Shown in pieces: positions 1 through 7,437 of a stretch of 28,210 bases of DNA. A program made the position numbers and the translations under genes. Under the pieces are notes generated by a model. That model searched no databases. It was not told the origin of the DNA and saw only the letters and a list, made by a program, of their open reading frames with translations. How positions within the stretch are numbered: position 1 is the first letter of the stretch; each line of letters starts with the position of its first letter. This DNA comes from an uncultured Lachnospiraceae bacterium. GTDB taxonomy: Bacteria > Bacillota > Clostridia > Lachnospirales > Lachnospiraceae. The stretch lies in contig CAJTOL010000038.1 in assembly GCA_910577645.1 (NCBI GenBank), forward strand, positions 1-28,210, in the 5' to 3' direction.

Positions 1-61
1 TTGTAACTATTAACCAGTAGTCATTCTTGACTACACCATTATTATACTAGGAGAAAAAATT

Positions 62-1042
62 ATGACAAAAGAAGCATTTATTCAGACCATTTTAGAAAAC
101 GTAAACCAGTCCAGTGAGAACGGCAGGGTGGGAGTAAGAGAGGTGATAAAGAGGAATGGGACAGTCCGGTTAGGAATTACCCCGGTGGACTCAGCCAGCC
201 GGATTCAACCGATTGCATATCTGGATTCTTGTTATGACGAATATATGGGAGGAAGGGAAACGATTGACAGCATTGCAAAAAGGATTCAAGCAGTACTGAG
301 AGAAGATGTCAAACCGGAATTTCCAATCCAGAATCTTTACGAGTATGATAATGTACGGCAGAGTATCTTTCCAATGCTGATAAACTTTAAAGAGAATGAG
401 CAGTTGTTAGGCCAGCTTATCCATATCCGGATTTTGGATTTAGCCGTCATTTTTTACATAAATTGGGATATGGAAGGATATAAAGGAACAGCACAAATCA
501 GAAATAGCATGATGACAATATGGAACCTGTCCCGGCAGGAATTATTTACGGACGCATTGCAAAATGCGGTCAGACACCTTCCGCCGATTTGTATGCAGCT
601 GGAGGAGCTGATTTGGAAAGAAGTAAACGAAATGCCCGGAGATTTGGGAGAAGAGCGGGAAAATCTGGCTTTCGGATTTCCTGAAGGAGCTTTGCAGACA
701 TATGTTGTCAGCAATTCGGAGAAAGCATTTGGGGCCGGAGTGGTACTATATCCTGATTTCCTGGCCGAGAAGTCCGAGGAATGGGAGTCAGACATAGTGG
801 TGCTGCCCTCCAGCATCCATGAGACCATCTTGATTCCGGCAGGGGACAAAAGCATAATGGAAAAGCTAACAGCCGTTGTAAAGGAAATTAACCGGGATGT
901 GGTATTGAAAGAAGACTGGCTGTCTGATTTTATCTATCTTTATGAGAAGGAAAGCGGTTACCTGCAGCGGATTGGCGATAATGGAAAGACAGTAGAGCGG
1001 ATTGATTTGAAAACCTGGTATCAGCTGACGAAAGAAAATTAA
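62..1042 (+). CDS. DUF5688 family protein
   Basis: A 326-residue soluble protein without a signal peptide or membrane segment. The overall pattern, an N-terminal helix (TKEAFIQTILENV), a central stretch around YDNVRQSIFPMLINF and a C-terminal half rich in strands ending near ETILIPAGDKS, matches my recollection of DUF5688 proteins, which are very common on mobile elements of Lachnospiraceae. No biochemical function is known to me. The start is supported by AGGAG at 49-53, about 8 bases before the ATG. The next gene follows after 28 bases, so the two are probably cotranscribed. The family call is from memory of conserved phrases, not from a search. Confidence 0.75.
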   Translation: MTKEAFIQTILENVNQSSENGRVGVREVIKRNGTVRLGITPVDSASRIQPIAYLDSCYDEYMGGRETIDSIAKRIQAVLREDVKPEFPIQNLYEYDNVRQSIFPMLINFKENEQLLGQLIHIRILDLAVIFYINWDMEGYKGTAQIRNSMMTIWNLSRQELFTDALQNAVRHLPPICMQLEELIWKEVNEMPGDLGEERENLAFGFPEGALQTYVVSNSEKAFGAGVVLYPDFLAEKSEEWESDIVVLPSSIHETILIPAGDKSIMEKLTAVVKEINRDVVLKEDWLSDFIYLYEKESGYLQRIGDNGKTVERIDLKTWYQLTKEN

Positions 1043-1070
1043 GAAAAGGAGAGAGGATATGGGCTAATTT

Positions 1071-1364
1071 ATGAAAATGACAGAAAAGGATTTCAGAGAG
1101 ATGATAGTTTCCGAGAGAATTGCAATGATTATCAAAAGGGAGCTAAAGAATGGCCGGGAAGCATTTGAAGAAGGGGAGAAAACCATAAAGGGTTTAGAAC
1201 TGGAAACGAGAAAAGTGATAGAGGCATATCTGGAAGTTCTTGCCAGTGATGATGCTGATATTCAGGAGGCGGCATATTTAGGAGGGGTTTGGGACGGAAT
1301 ATATCTGATGGCGAAAATTTTCCGGATTGTGTGGGAGAGGGAAGAACAGGAAGGGAGGCAATGA
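1071..1364 (+). CDS. Small helical hypothetical protein
   Basis: A 97-residue, Glu/Lys-rich, predicted all-helical protein of unknown function. It follows the DUF5688 gene closely and its stop overlaps the ATG of the next tiny ORF (ATGA at 1361-1364). The start is odd: the strong site AAAGGAGAGAGGA (1045-1057) is best spaced for an in-frame ATG at 1059, but that reading is ATG GGC TAA. Translation must therefore begin at 1071 or 1077, after a stop in the third codon. Either the start moved after a nonsense change, or a two-codon ORF primes reinitiation. It has no Cys, signal peptide or recognisable motif. The gene itself is likely real because of spacing, codon use and the coupled neighbours. 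Confidence 0.65.
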   Translation: MKMTEKDFREMIVSERIAMIIKRELKNGREAFEEGEKTIKGLELETRKVIEAYLEVLASDDADIQEAAYLGGVWDGIYLMAKIFRIVWEREEQEGRQ

Positions 1365-1444
1365 GAAATTATTACCAGGCCATGGAGAAGAAGCAAGCTG
1401 TTTTGAGGGAGTACCGGCGCCGGTACTCCTTCTTTTTGACATGA
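1361..1444 (+). CDS. Tiny coupled ORF (27 aa) reading through a terminator-like hairpin
   Basis: The ATG overlaps the previous stop (ATGA) and has GGGAGG at 1353-1358 just upstream. The peptide is strongly basic and aromatic (starts MRNYYQAMEKKQ, ends RYSFFLT). Its codons run straight through the palindrome at 1408-1429, and its TGA (1442-1444) abuts the AGGAAGG ribosome site of the methyltransferase gene. This arrangement would let translating ribosomes unfold the hairpin and hand over to the next gene. It could be a leader peptide, a genuine small protein, or chance. No homolog is recognised. Confidence 0.4.
   Translation: MRNYYQAMEKKQAVLREYRRRYSFFLT
1405..1437 (+). terminator. Perfect palindrome with U-tract, intrinsic-terminator-like
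   Basis: The arms GGAGTACCGGC (1408-1418) and GCCGGTACTCC (1419-1429) are perfectly complementary and can extend outward by a G-U, A-U and G-C pair. They are followed by TTCTTTTT (1430-1437). This fits a rho-independent terminator, although a perfect palindrome could also be an operator for a dimeric protein. It sits between the small helical protein and the methyltransferase. Confidence 0.65.
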
Positions 1445-1453
1445 GGAAGGACT

Positions 1454-2347
1454 ATGAAACAAAAAGGCAATTATCAGCAGGACATTGCTGAAAGGATTCA
1501 GATAATGGAAGGGAACGGAAGAATGCTTCCTATGTTTCCGGATAACAGTGTAGACTGTATTATTACGGATCACCCCTGGTTAGATACTGTATCGAATAAA
1601 GGAGGGAACCGTTCTTTTGCGGACTACGAATGTTTCTCTTATGAATTAGAGGATTTTAAAGAAAAGGCGCGGGTATTAAAGCCGGGTTGTTTTCTGGCTG
1701 AATTTTTGCCTGCGGAAAACGCGAATAATTACCGCCAGCTTTATAAAATTAAAGATTATGCAGCCCAATGCGGGCTGGAATATTACAGTAAAGTGAGTTG
1801 GAAAAAGGGAAGGTTTGTCAGCAATACCGGAAGGAAAGCGAAGAATACCCAGGACATTCTAATATTTACAAAGGGAAAGGCCAGATGCTTAAGGCTTGAC
1901 AGGAAGAAAACAAAACAGACAGGAGAACCTTGCTACATGAGCGGGGCTGCCGGTATGCTTCCAGCTATGTTTGATATTGAGCCGGTGCCGAGAGAGCAGA
2001 AGATTCACCAGAGTGAGCTGCCGGTGGAGTTGTGTGAACAGCTAATTGAATACCTTACAAAGGAAGGTGAAGTCGTTTTAGATCAGTTTGCGGGAAGCGG
2101 GGCGGTAGGGATTGCGGCTTTCAGGAAAGGAAGAAAAAGTATCTTGATAGAAAAATCCGGCGGGACAATGAAAGTATTGAAGCAGCGACTCTATTCAGAA
2201 AGTATTTTAAAGGAAGAAAGGGACAGTGCCAATGGGAGAACAACGAATCATGGGGTACGCCAGAGTGAGCAGCGCAGGACAAAAGCTAGACCGACAGCTG
2301 ATAGAATTGAAAAAGTATGTGCCGGAAGAAAATATAGTGGTAGATAA
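1454..2347 (+). CDS. Site-specific DNA methyltransferase, beta class (N6-adenine or N4-cytosine)
   Basis: A 297-residue protein with the N4/N6 DNA methylase fold. The catalytic motif IV (IITDHPW, residues 36-42) precedes the AdoMet-binding motif I (LDQFAGSGAVG, about 209-219), which is the beta-class order. The stretch HQSELPVEL (185-193) corresponds to the family's QKP-x-x-L segment. It would transfer a methyl group from S-adenosylmethionine to a DNA base. The catalytic motif reads DHPW, not the usual D/N/S-P-P-Y/F/W, so activity is uncertain. No restriction endonuclease is adjacent, so it is probably an orphan methylase for host adaptation or protection of the element. The ribosome site AGGAAGG lies only 3 bases from the ATG. 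The last 38 or so codons overlap the resolvase gene in another frame, and that tail (rich in Arg, Thr and Ser) resembles unselected sequence. Confidence 0.8.
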   Translation: MKQKGNYQQDIAERIQIMEGNGRMLPMFPDNSVDCIITDHPWLDTVSNKGGNRSFADYECFSYELEDFKEKARVLKPGCFLAEFLPAENANNYRQLYKIKDYAAQCGLEYYSKVSWKKGRFVSNTGRKAKNTQDILIFTKGKARCLRLDRKKTKQTGEPCYMSGAAGMLPAMFDIEPVPREQKIHQSELPVELCEQLIEYLTKEGEVVLDQFAGSGAVGIAAFRKGRKSILIEKSGGTMKVLKQRLYSESILKEERDSANGRTTNHGVRQSEQRRTKARPTADRIEKVCAGRKYSGR

Positions 2348-2870
2348 AGTAAGTGGAAAGAGTTTAGACAGGCCAGGCTATCAGGCATTAAAAGGAGCAT
2401 TAGGATTGAGAAAAGGAGATACTCTGGTTATAAAGTCCTTAGACAGGCTGAGCCGCAACAAGCAAGAAATGAAACAGGAAATACAGTGGTTTCAGGAAAA
2501 CGGCATACAATTAAAGATTATTGATTTACCGACAACGATGATTCAGTTAGCTGAGGGACAGGAGTGGATTCGGGATATGGTAAATAATATCTTATTAGAA
2601 GTTTTATCAAGTATTGCAGAAGAAGAGCGCAGACTGATTTCACAGAGACAACGAGAGGGGATACGTGCGGCAAAAGCTTCAGGGAAAAAATTTGGCCCGC
2701 CGGATAAAGGATATCCGGCGGAATGGGAAAGCTATTATATCAGATATAAAAAAGGAGAGCTGAAACGAGGATATATTTTAAATAAACTTGGTATTTCGGT
2801 TGACCGTTTTAAATATTTGCAAAAGAAATATTTAAAAGAGCAGGGGGAAAAAGCTGGAATTAACTTATAA
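2232..2870 (+). CDS. Small serine recombinase of the resolvase/invertase family
   Basis: A 212-residue protein with the N-terminal resolvase catalytic domain: GYARVSS (residues 8-14) with the nucleophile at Ser13, then the conserved Arg segment SLDRLSRN, and the long E helix ending near EEERRLISQRQREGI. The C-terminal 50 residues would be the helix-turn-helix DNA-binding domain. It would resolve or invert DNA at short sites, perhaps multimers of the element. An in-frame GTG at 2226 is possible, but ATG 2232 is better spaced from the purine-rich site at 2211-2223. The start lies 116 bases inside the methyltransferase gene, an unusually long overlap. It is distinct from the 536-residue recombinase at the right end, so the element has two serine recombinases. 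Confidence 0.9.
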   Translation: MGEQRIMGYARVSSAGQKLDRQLIELKKYVPEENIVVDKVSGKSLDRPGYQALKGALGLRKGDTLVIKSLDRLSRNKQEMKQEIQWFQENGIQLKIIDLPTTMIQLAEGQEWIRDMVNNILLEVLSSIAEEERRLISQRQREGIRAAKASGKKFGPPDKGYPAEWESYYIRYKKGELKRGYILNKLGISVDRFKYLQKKYLKEQGEKAGINL

Positions 2871-2896
2871 CCCTCTTTAGTGTTGATGTTTAAGAT

Positions 2897-2936
2897 TATT
2901 CCCCCTATTTATATGAAGAATGGAATAGGGGGAATA
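2897..2936. terminator. Stem-loop between convergent genes
   Basis: TATTCCCCCTATT (2897-2909) and AATAGGGGGAATA (2924-2936) form a perfect 13-base-pair stem with a 14-base loop. It lies between the resolvase stop and the 3' end of the reverse-strand gene, where a bidirectional terminator would be expected. There is no clear U-tract on either side, so termination is inferred from position and stem stability. Confidence 0.5.
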
Positions 2937-2997
2937 TACTCTGATTTATTCCTCTGGACAGTACGGGAACCTTTTTATTGAAGACTTGATTCACAAA

Positions 2998-4302
2998 TCA
3001 TTTCTTGTTTTCAAAAAGATAACGGATATAAAAATTATCGTCCCATAGATTTAATAAATCTGATAAGACAATATAGTTTTTAATTCTATCTGGAAAATAG
3101 AAATGATATAAAATATAAAAAGTAAAATATTCATGCAAAGATGAGGGGATGGAATCAAATGAACGAGAATTTTGATAAAATGTACACCATGAAAAATCAA
3201 TATTTTTCGGGTTTGATAAGTAGGAAATAAAATTATTCGGAATATAAGTATCCCAAGATTCCGAGCCATAAGTAGCATACTGAAAAAGCAAATAGAATAA
3301 TAAATCATAAAGTTCATCAAAAACATTAATATAGTTTCCAACCGTAGTATTATATGAAAGTATATTATCGGTACAGCAATGAGCCCAAATAAGCTGTTTT
3401 GCAAAGTGAAACTGGCAAGACTGCAGCCGCTCAATCAAGAAGAAGGAATCGCGAAAAGCAGGCATGACTTTCCGGTTTTGCTCGGAAAACAAAATTCCTA
3501 AATTGGAAAATATGGATTTAAGAAAACTGTATTGAAAAATATTTTCTAAATTGCATACGAGTAATAAACGCTCACTAGGATTATCTTTTAAAGTGAAGGA
3601 GCAATAGCCCCTGTAAAACCTCTCAATAAAAGAATTCAAAGAATCTAAAGAGATCCCCGAAAGCGTTTTGGTAGTATAAGGAGAATTTGTAGAAGAAATA
3701 GCACGGAAAAGAATCGATAAAAAATAGCGTCCCTCTTTGTTAAAAGTATAAGAGTTTTTTTGTTTGTCCCGTTCAATATAAAAGTGGGTAGAAATAAAAT
3801 CTGACAAGGGAGTATTTTGAATAACTAATTGGCCTATATTTGCAGGAGTGAGTTCTTTCACCTTTGGTATATCAGACTCTGCTAGCACTATAGAAGTTTT
3901 AGCCCAGCTGGCTTCTATAACTTCAGTATGCTTTTTAGGCTCAAAAGTATTTTTGTTTTCAAAAGTAAGCTTAGAAGGGGCAGTAGAATCAGATTTAGAT
4001 TCGTAGATAATAGTGCTATCCAAAAATTTGTCCACACCTTTGATTTTGTCAGAAGTATAGATGGATATAGTGGTAAAAAATTGAAGTACCATTTCCGATA
4101 AAATTTTTGTTTTGATTTCTTCTCTGGGGAAATCACATAAATCATACTGTTCCCAGTATTTCTTTGAAATTGTTTCCCAAATCGTATTTAGAAAATCTTC
4201 TAGCTTTAAAGAATGATATTTTTCAATAATAGAAGATAAGTCACTTTTAGAAAACAGGTAGTCCCTTTCTTGTATCCTTTTCAGATTGAGAAGTATATCC
4301 AT
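2998..4302 (-). CDS. Unrecognised AT-rich gene on the reverse strand
   Basis: A 434-residue protein. The start is chosen at the reverse-strand ATG (4302) because GGAGG lies 6 bases upstream; the frame stays open further upstream but that extension has no ribosome site and looks non-coding. The product is rich in Phe, Tyr, Ser, Asn and Ile. The N-terminal 100 residues look helical (LLNLKRIQERDYLF onward), a Ser/Thr/Lys-rich linker follows (about residues 105-130), and the C-terminal half is aromatic and helical. There is no Walker motif, clear nuclease motif or signal peptide. It is the only reverse-strand gene in the element and visibly more AT-rich than its neighbours, which suggests separately acquired cargo. 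Position and composition would suit a defence or abortive-infection protein, but no motif supports that. Confidence 0.7.
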   Translation of the reverse strand: MDILLNLKRIQERDYLFSKSDLSSIIEKYHSLKLEDFLNTIWETISKKYWEQYDLCDFPREEIKTKILSEMVLQFFTTISIYTSDKIKGVDKFLDSTIIYESKSDSTAPSKLTFENKNTFEPKKHTEVIEASWAKTSIVLAESDIPKVKELTPANIGQLVIQNTPLSDFISTHFYIERDKQKNSYTFNKEGRYFLSILFRAISSTNSPYTTKTLSGISLDSLNSFIERFYRGYCSFTLKDNPSERLLLVCNLENIFQYSFLKSIFSNLGILFSEQNRKVMPAFRDSFFLIERLQSCQFHFAKQLIWAHCCTDNILSYNTTVGNYINVFDELYDLLFYLLFQYATYGSESWDTYIPNNFISYLSNPKNIDFSWCTFYQNSRSFDSIPSSLHEYFTFYILYHFYFPDRIKNYIVLSDLLNLWDDNFYIRYLFENKK

Positions 4303-4515
4303 ATCTTTCCTCCATAAAATAGTCCGGTTTTCAGAAAATTTCAAAATGGGATTAATAGCGAGTGCACTTTTGATATTATAATAAATGCCAGTAAATGACT
4401 CACACACAGCACAAATGTACAAAAAAATTTTAGCAGAAAAGGGGGAAAACAGCAATAAAAAGTGAAGGAAATGTGTAAAAAGTGAGTGGCAGAAAAAACG
4501 GAAAGAGGTGAAAAG

Positions 4516-5139
4516 ATGTATAATGAACTCGCTGCACAGGTGTCCTTGACTCCAGACGACACGAAATCCCTTTATCTCCAAAGGGCAGCCGCATCAATCC
4601 GGTGGGAGGAAGACGTGAACAGGAAAAAGGCATTCTCGCAGATTGCCGTTGCGGAAGCGACAGAAAAAGTGATCAGAAGAGCAGAAATCCAGGAAGGGAG
4701 AGAGCTAAATAAGACAGAGATAATCGTGTCCAGGAACGGCCAAGTCACTGTAAGGAAAAAATGCTTTGGAAAAGCGCTTGATGATGCTGCCCCCTTCCAA
4801 ATAACAAGCAGTCGGATTTTCAGTAATATGAAGCAGCCGGAAAAAAGAGCTTTGTGTATCGTTTATGTCGTAGATGGGAGGGAGGACTTTCTGGTGATTC
4901 TAATGAGTCAGATTGGAGGAAAGAAAGCGCTGGAGAAATTTACACAGGCAGGCCTTTCCTTTGGCTACGGCAGCAAAAAAGAAAAGGAAGTGCGGGAGGA
5001 GCTTTTGAATACGCTGGTAAGAATTTCGGCGGGTGAAGATTTACCGGAATCTCCAGGGTGGTATCGGACGGACAAAGGAGAGTTAGGGTTTGCTTTTCCG
5101 GAGGATATGACGTGGGAAAAATTGGAGGAAAATGCTTGA
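4516..5139 (+). CDS. Unrecognised first protein of a three-gene ATPase module
   Basis: A 207-residue soluble protein. ATG 4516 is chosen because AGAGGTG lies 5 bases upstream; an in-frame GTG at 4486 has no good ribosome site. The N-terminal half is helical and charged, and the middle holds beta-strand segments (EIIVSRNGQVTVRKKCF, then ALCIVYVVDG). The end carries a phrase GWYRTDKGELGFAFP that loosely resembles a segment of large DUF927-type helicase-like proteins of mobile elements; this is a weak impression. It is followed by the next gene after 14 bases. I read it as subunit 1 of a complex with the products at 5154 and 6243. Function unknown. Confidence 0.7.
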   Translation: MYNELAAQVSLTPDDTKSLYLQRAAASIRWEEDVNRKKAFSQIAVAEATEKVIRRAEIQEGRELNKTEIIVSRNGQVTVRKKCFGKALDDAAPFQITSSRIFSNMKQPEKRALCIVYVVDGREDFLVILMSQIGGKKALEKFTQAGLSFGYGSKKEKEVREELLNTLVRISAGEDLPESPGWYRTDKGELGFAFPEDMTWEKLEENA

Positions 5140-5153
5140 GGGGGTTACAGAAT

Positions 5154-6233
5154 ATGGAAGAAGGCTTTATGAGGATGCTGATTCTGGCAGGAATGGTTAT
5201 GATCTATCCGGTTTTGGCTAATAATGGCATAAAAATGCACGGGCCACTGGCGCTGTGTGCGGATCGGGAAGACGCTTTTTCAGATTTGCTGAGGATTATT
5301 GGATGGGGAAAAGAAGTGGAGACGCTTCTTATTTCTGAACCGCCAAAAAAATTAGAAAAAGCAATTTCTGAGAGTCGGCAAGGGAGAGTAATTTTGAGCT
5401 ATGCCAACGGGCGGTATACCGCGGAAAATTTAGAAATGATATGCAATGAAATGCTGAGGAAAGGGGGTGATGTTTCTTTGGAAAAAATCTGCGTGGCCTT
5501 GTTTTACGGGATGCCGGTTAAAGCAGAAATTTTTGCCGGAGTCGCCTATGCGGAAGAAATATCCGGAGACAGAGACGGAGAAATAGAAAAAATCCAAAAA
5601 ATAATAAAGGGACTGATTCAGTTGCTAATAAACAAGGAAAAACTTGTGATGACAGAAATAAAAGAAAAGCTGAGGGAGAAAGAGATAAGCGGAGAAACAG
5701 AAGTTCTGTGGGCTGCTATTTTTGCACTGGAAGCGTTTGTGCTGTGGAGTATGCCCCAAAGTACAGGAATCCCTTTCCGGGAAAATCTTTTTGAACTGGG
5801 AGAAAAAATGGATGCAGATTGGTTTTCAGCGGGAGATCCGGAAACATACGCGAAAGTATTTTGCCAGTGTTTATATAGCTGCATCAAGAAACTGCCCAAG
5901 ATGCTCTGCCGGGAAAGAGTTCTGGGGAATGAAATAAAATACCTGAAAGAGGCGGCGTTTTTTGACGATGATTTCTATTACTTCCCGGTCAATGTGGTTG
6001 AGGAAATCTGCCAGAAAATTGCGCCGGGAGAAAGTCAGCTATATGCGAAAAGCCAGTTGGCGGAAGCAGATTTGTTGGTCTGTGAAGGAAAATCGGCTAA
6101 ACACTATACGAAAATGACAGAAATTGTCACTGTTTACAGTCAGGTTCTGCGTACCAGAAGGGTCAAGATCTGGAGAAAAAAGGTAGACAACTCACAGGGA
6201 TTGACGCTTCTAGAACTTTTACAAGCGAGGTGA
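5154..6233 (+). CDS. Unrecognised second protein of the three-gene ATPase module
   Basis: A 359-residue protein. The frame is open upstream inside the previous gene, but ATG 5154 has GAGGGGG (5138-5144) 9 bases before it and is preferred. The N-terminus is hydrophobic (MLILAGMVMIYPVLANNG) and would fit a buried core strand-helix or a membrane anchor. I see no Walker A motif. The remainder is mixed helix with a C-terminal segment that looks like strand-turn-helix (LLVCEGKSAKHYTKMTEIV). It is only 9 bases from the ATPase gene, so the two products are likely made together and may form a complex. It could be a degenerate ATPase partner or a replication accessory protein. No family is recognised. 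Confidence 0.7.
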   Translation: MEEGFMRMLILAGMVMIYPVLANNGIKMHGPLALCADREDAFSDLLRIIGWGKEVETLLISEPPKKLEKAISESRQGRVILSYANGRYTAENLEMICNEMLRKGGDVSLEKICVALFYGMPVKAEIFAGVAYAEEISGDRDGEIEKIQKIIKGLIQLLINKEKLVMTEIKEKLREKEISGETEVLWAAIFALEAFVLWSMPQSTGIPFRENLFELGEKMDADWFSAGDPETYAKVFCQCLYSCIKKLPKMLCRERVLGNEIKYLKEAAFFDDDFYYFPVNVVEEICQKIAPGESQLYAKSQLAEADLLVCEGKSAKHYTKMTEIVTVYSQVLRTRRVKIWRKKVDNSQGLTLLELLQAR

Positions 6234-6242
6234 GAGAGGAAC

Positions 6243-7268
6243 ATGGAAACATTATTAGGAATGATGTCCGGAAGCAATTTACAAGTATGGACGGCCAGCG
6301 ATGCAGATAACGGGCATATCCTGGTAACAGGACGATCCGGAAGCGGAAAAACATACGCGATGCAGATGCTGGAAAAACGGATTGCAAATGAGGGCGGCTG
6401 TGTTGTGGTTTTGGATTATAATGGAACCCACAGCAATGTCCGGAAGTCAGGTCAGATTCAGCGAATAGAAATCTATAAAAAGGGTTTTCCCTTTTCATTA
6501 CTGACACCATTGACTCTCCTGGACGGCTCTTTCGAAAGGGCGACGGATATTATGGAAGCCGTTGTGGATGTGTTCCATACTGTATCCCCCTTGCAGAGTA
6601 AGCAGCGGATGGCCTTACGGGAAGCGGTTCTGATGGCAATGACGGATAAAAGTGGGAAAGAAAAAGATGAGTTCAGACGTATCATGGCGGCGTTGAAAGA
6701 ACTTGAGGACAGCAGCGCCGAAAGCGTTCTGGACAAGTTTTTTCCAATATTTTCCGGCGTGCGGGTCTGGAACCAGAACCGGTTTTCCTTAGAAAAAGGG
6801 AAAATCCAGCTGTTCGATCTAAACGGCTACAGCCCTTATGTTCAACGTCTCCTGGCAGAGCTGATTATCGCTGTAATTTGGAGATGGAAGCGCGTCAAGA
6901 GAGACGGAGCGGATTGTTCTGTGTACATCGTATGCGACGAATTTCAGCTCTTAAGCTTGAAAAGGGATTCAGTACTGTCCCAAATTCTGAGGGAAGGGAG
7001 GAAGTTTCACGCGTCTCTTCTTTTGGCCACTCAGACATTAGAAACCTTTGACAGGGGGGAGAAGGCGATGCTCCAACAAGCGGCAACCCATCTGTACTTT
7101 CGGCCAGCGGAAGGAGAAATCAGGAGTATTATCCGTTACCTGGGCACAGAGGATACAGAAGGGACAAAAAAGATTCTTCAAAGTCTGGCACGTGGAGAAT
7201 CTCTTGTATCCGGGCGTCTGCGCGTAGGGAATATAACGGTAGAAAAACACTTAAAAATTAAATTTTAA
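6243..7268 (+). CDS. HerA/TraG-like P-loop ATPase
   Basis: A 341-residue ATPase with Walker A GRSGSGKT (residues 30-37), Walker B VYIVCDEF with Asp232-Glu233, and a following REGRKFHASLLLATQ segment (250-264). The last is characteristic of HerA, VirD4/TraG and related hexameric DNA pumps (sensor Gln and a candidate Arg finger). It has no N-terminal membrane segments, so it resembles a soluble HerA-type pump more than a conjugative coupling protein. It would form a ring that translocates DNA or unfolds a partner, using ATP. It closes the tight operon 4516-7268. In known systems HerA partners are nucleases or Sir2-like effectors; none is obvious here. Roles in element DNA processing or in defence are both possible. 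Confidence 0.85.
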   Translation: METLLGMMSGSNLQVWTASDADNGHILVTGRSGSGKTYAMQMLEKRIANEGGCVVVLDYNGTHSNVRKSGQIQRIEIYKKGFPFSLLTPLTLLDGSFERATDIMEAVVDVFHTVSPLQSKQRMALREAVLMAMTDKSGKEKDEFRRIMAALKELEDSSAESVLDKFFPIFSGVRVWNQNRFSLEKGKIQLFDLNGYSPYVQRLLAELIIAVIWRWKRVKRDGADCSVYIVCDEFQLLSLKRDSVLSQILREGRKFHASLLLATQTLETFDRGEKAMLQQAATHLYFRPAEGEIRSIIRYLGTEDTEGTKKILQSLARGESLVSGRLRVGNITVEKHLKIKF

Positions 7269-7281
7269 AAGGAGGGGTAGC

Positions 7282-7341
7282 ATGATCGTGTACATCCACA
7301 GAGGCAGTGAGGTCTTTTCGCCAAAACCGGAAAGAAAGTAG
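7282..7341 (+). CDS. Tiny ORF (19 aa) with a strong ribosome site
   Basis: It begins 13 bases after the ATPase stop with AAAAGGAGGGG (7267-7277) directly upstream. The peptide starts MIVYIHRGSEVF and ends PKPERK. The excellent ribosome site argues for translation; the peptide itself is not recognised. It may be a true microprotein, a remnant of a longer gene, or a leader. Confidence 0.4.
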   Translation: MIVYIHRGSEVFSPKPERK

Positions 7342-7354
7342 AAAAACCAAGCAC

Positions 7355-7405
7355 TTTGCGGCATAGAATAAAATAATGAAAAACCGGAGTAAACTATGCC
7401 GCAAA
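7355..7405. repeat. 12-base perfect inverted repeat flanking a start region
   Basis: TTTGCGGCATAG (7355-7366) and CTATGCCGCAAA (7394-7405) are exact inverted copies with a 27-base spacer. The right arm contains an in-frame ATG (7396) of an upstream extension of the small gene at 7438, and the spacer contains its possible ribosome site CGGAG. The pair could be a dimeric-protein operator, a recombinase-factor binding site, or an RNA hairpin hiding the start. Confidence 0.6.
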
Positions 7406-7437
7406 AGAATGGCAATACGGAAGGAGAGACACGAACA

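Noticed and set aside
27..49. Promoter TTGACT with TATACT upstream of the DUF5688 gene
   Set aside because: The spacer is only 11 bases, too short for a sigma-A promoter; the true promoter may lie before the window.
4303..4581. Upstream extension of the reverse-strand gene by about 93 residues
   Set aside because: The extension has no ribosome site, is hydrophobic and Phe/Cys-rich like antisense sequence, and overlaps the start of the gene at 4516. The ATG at 4302 has GGAGG 6 bases upstream.
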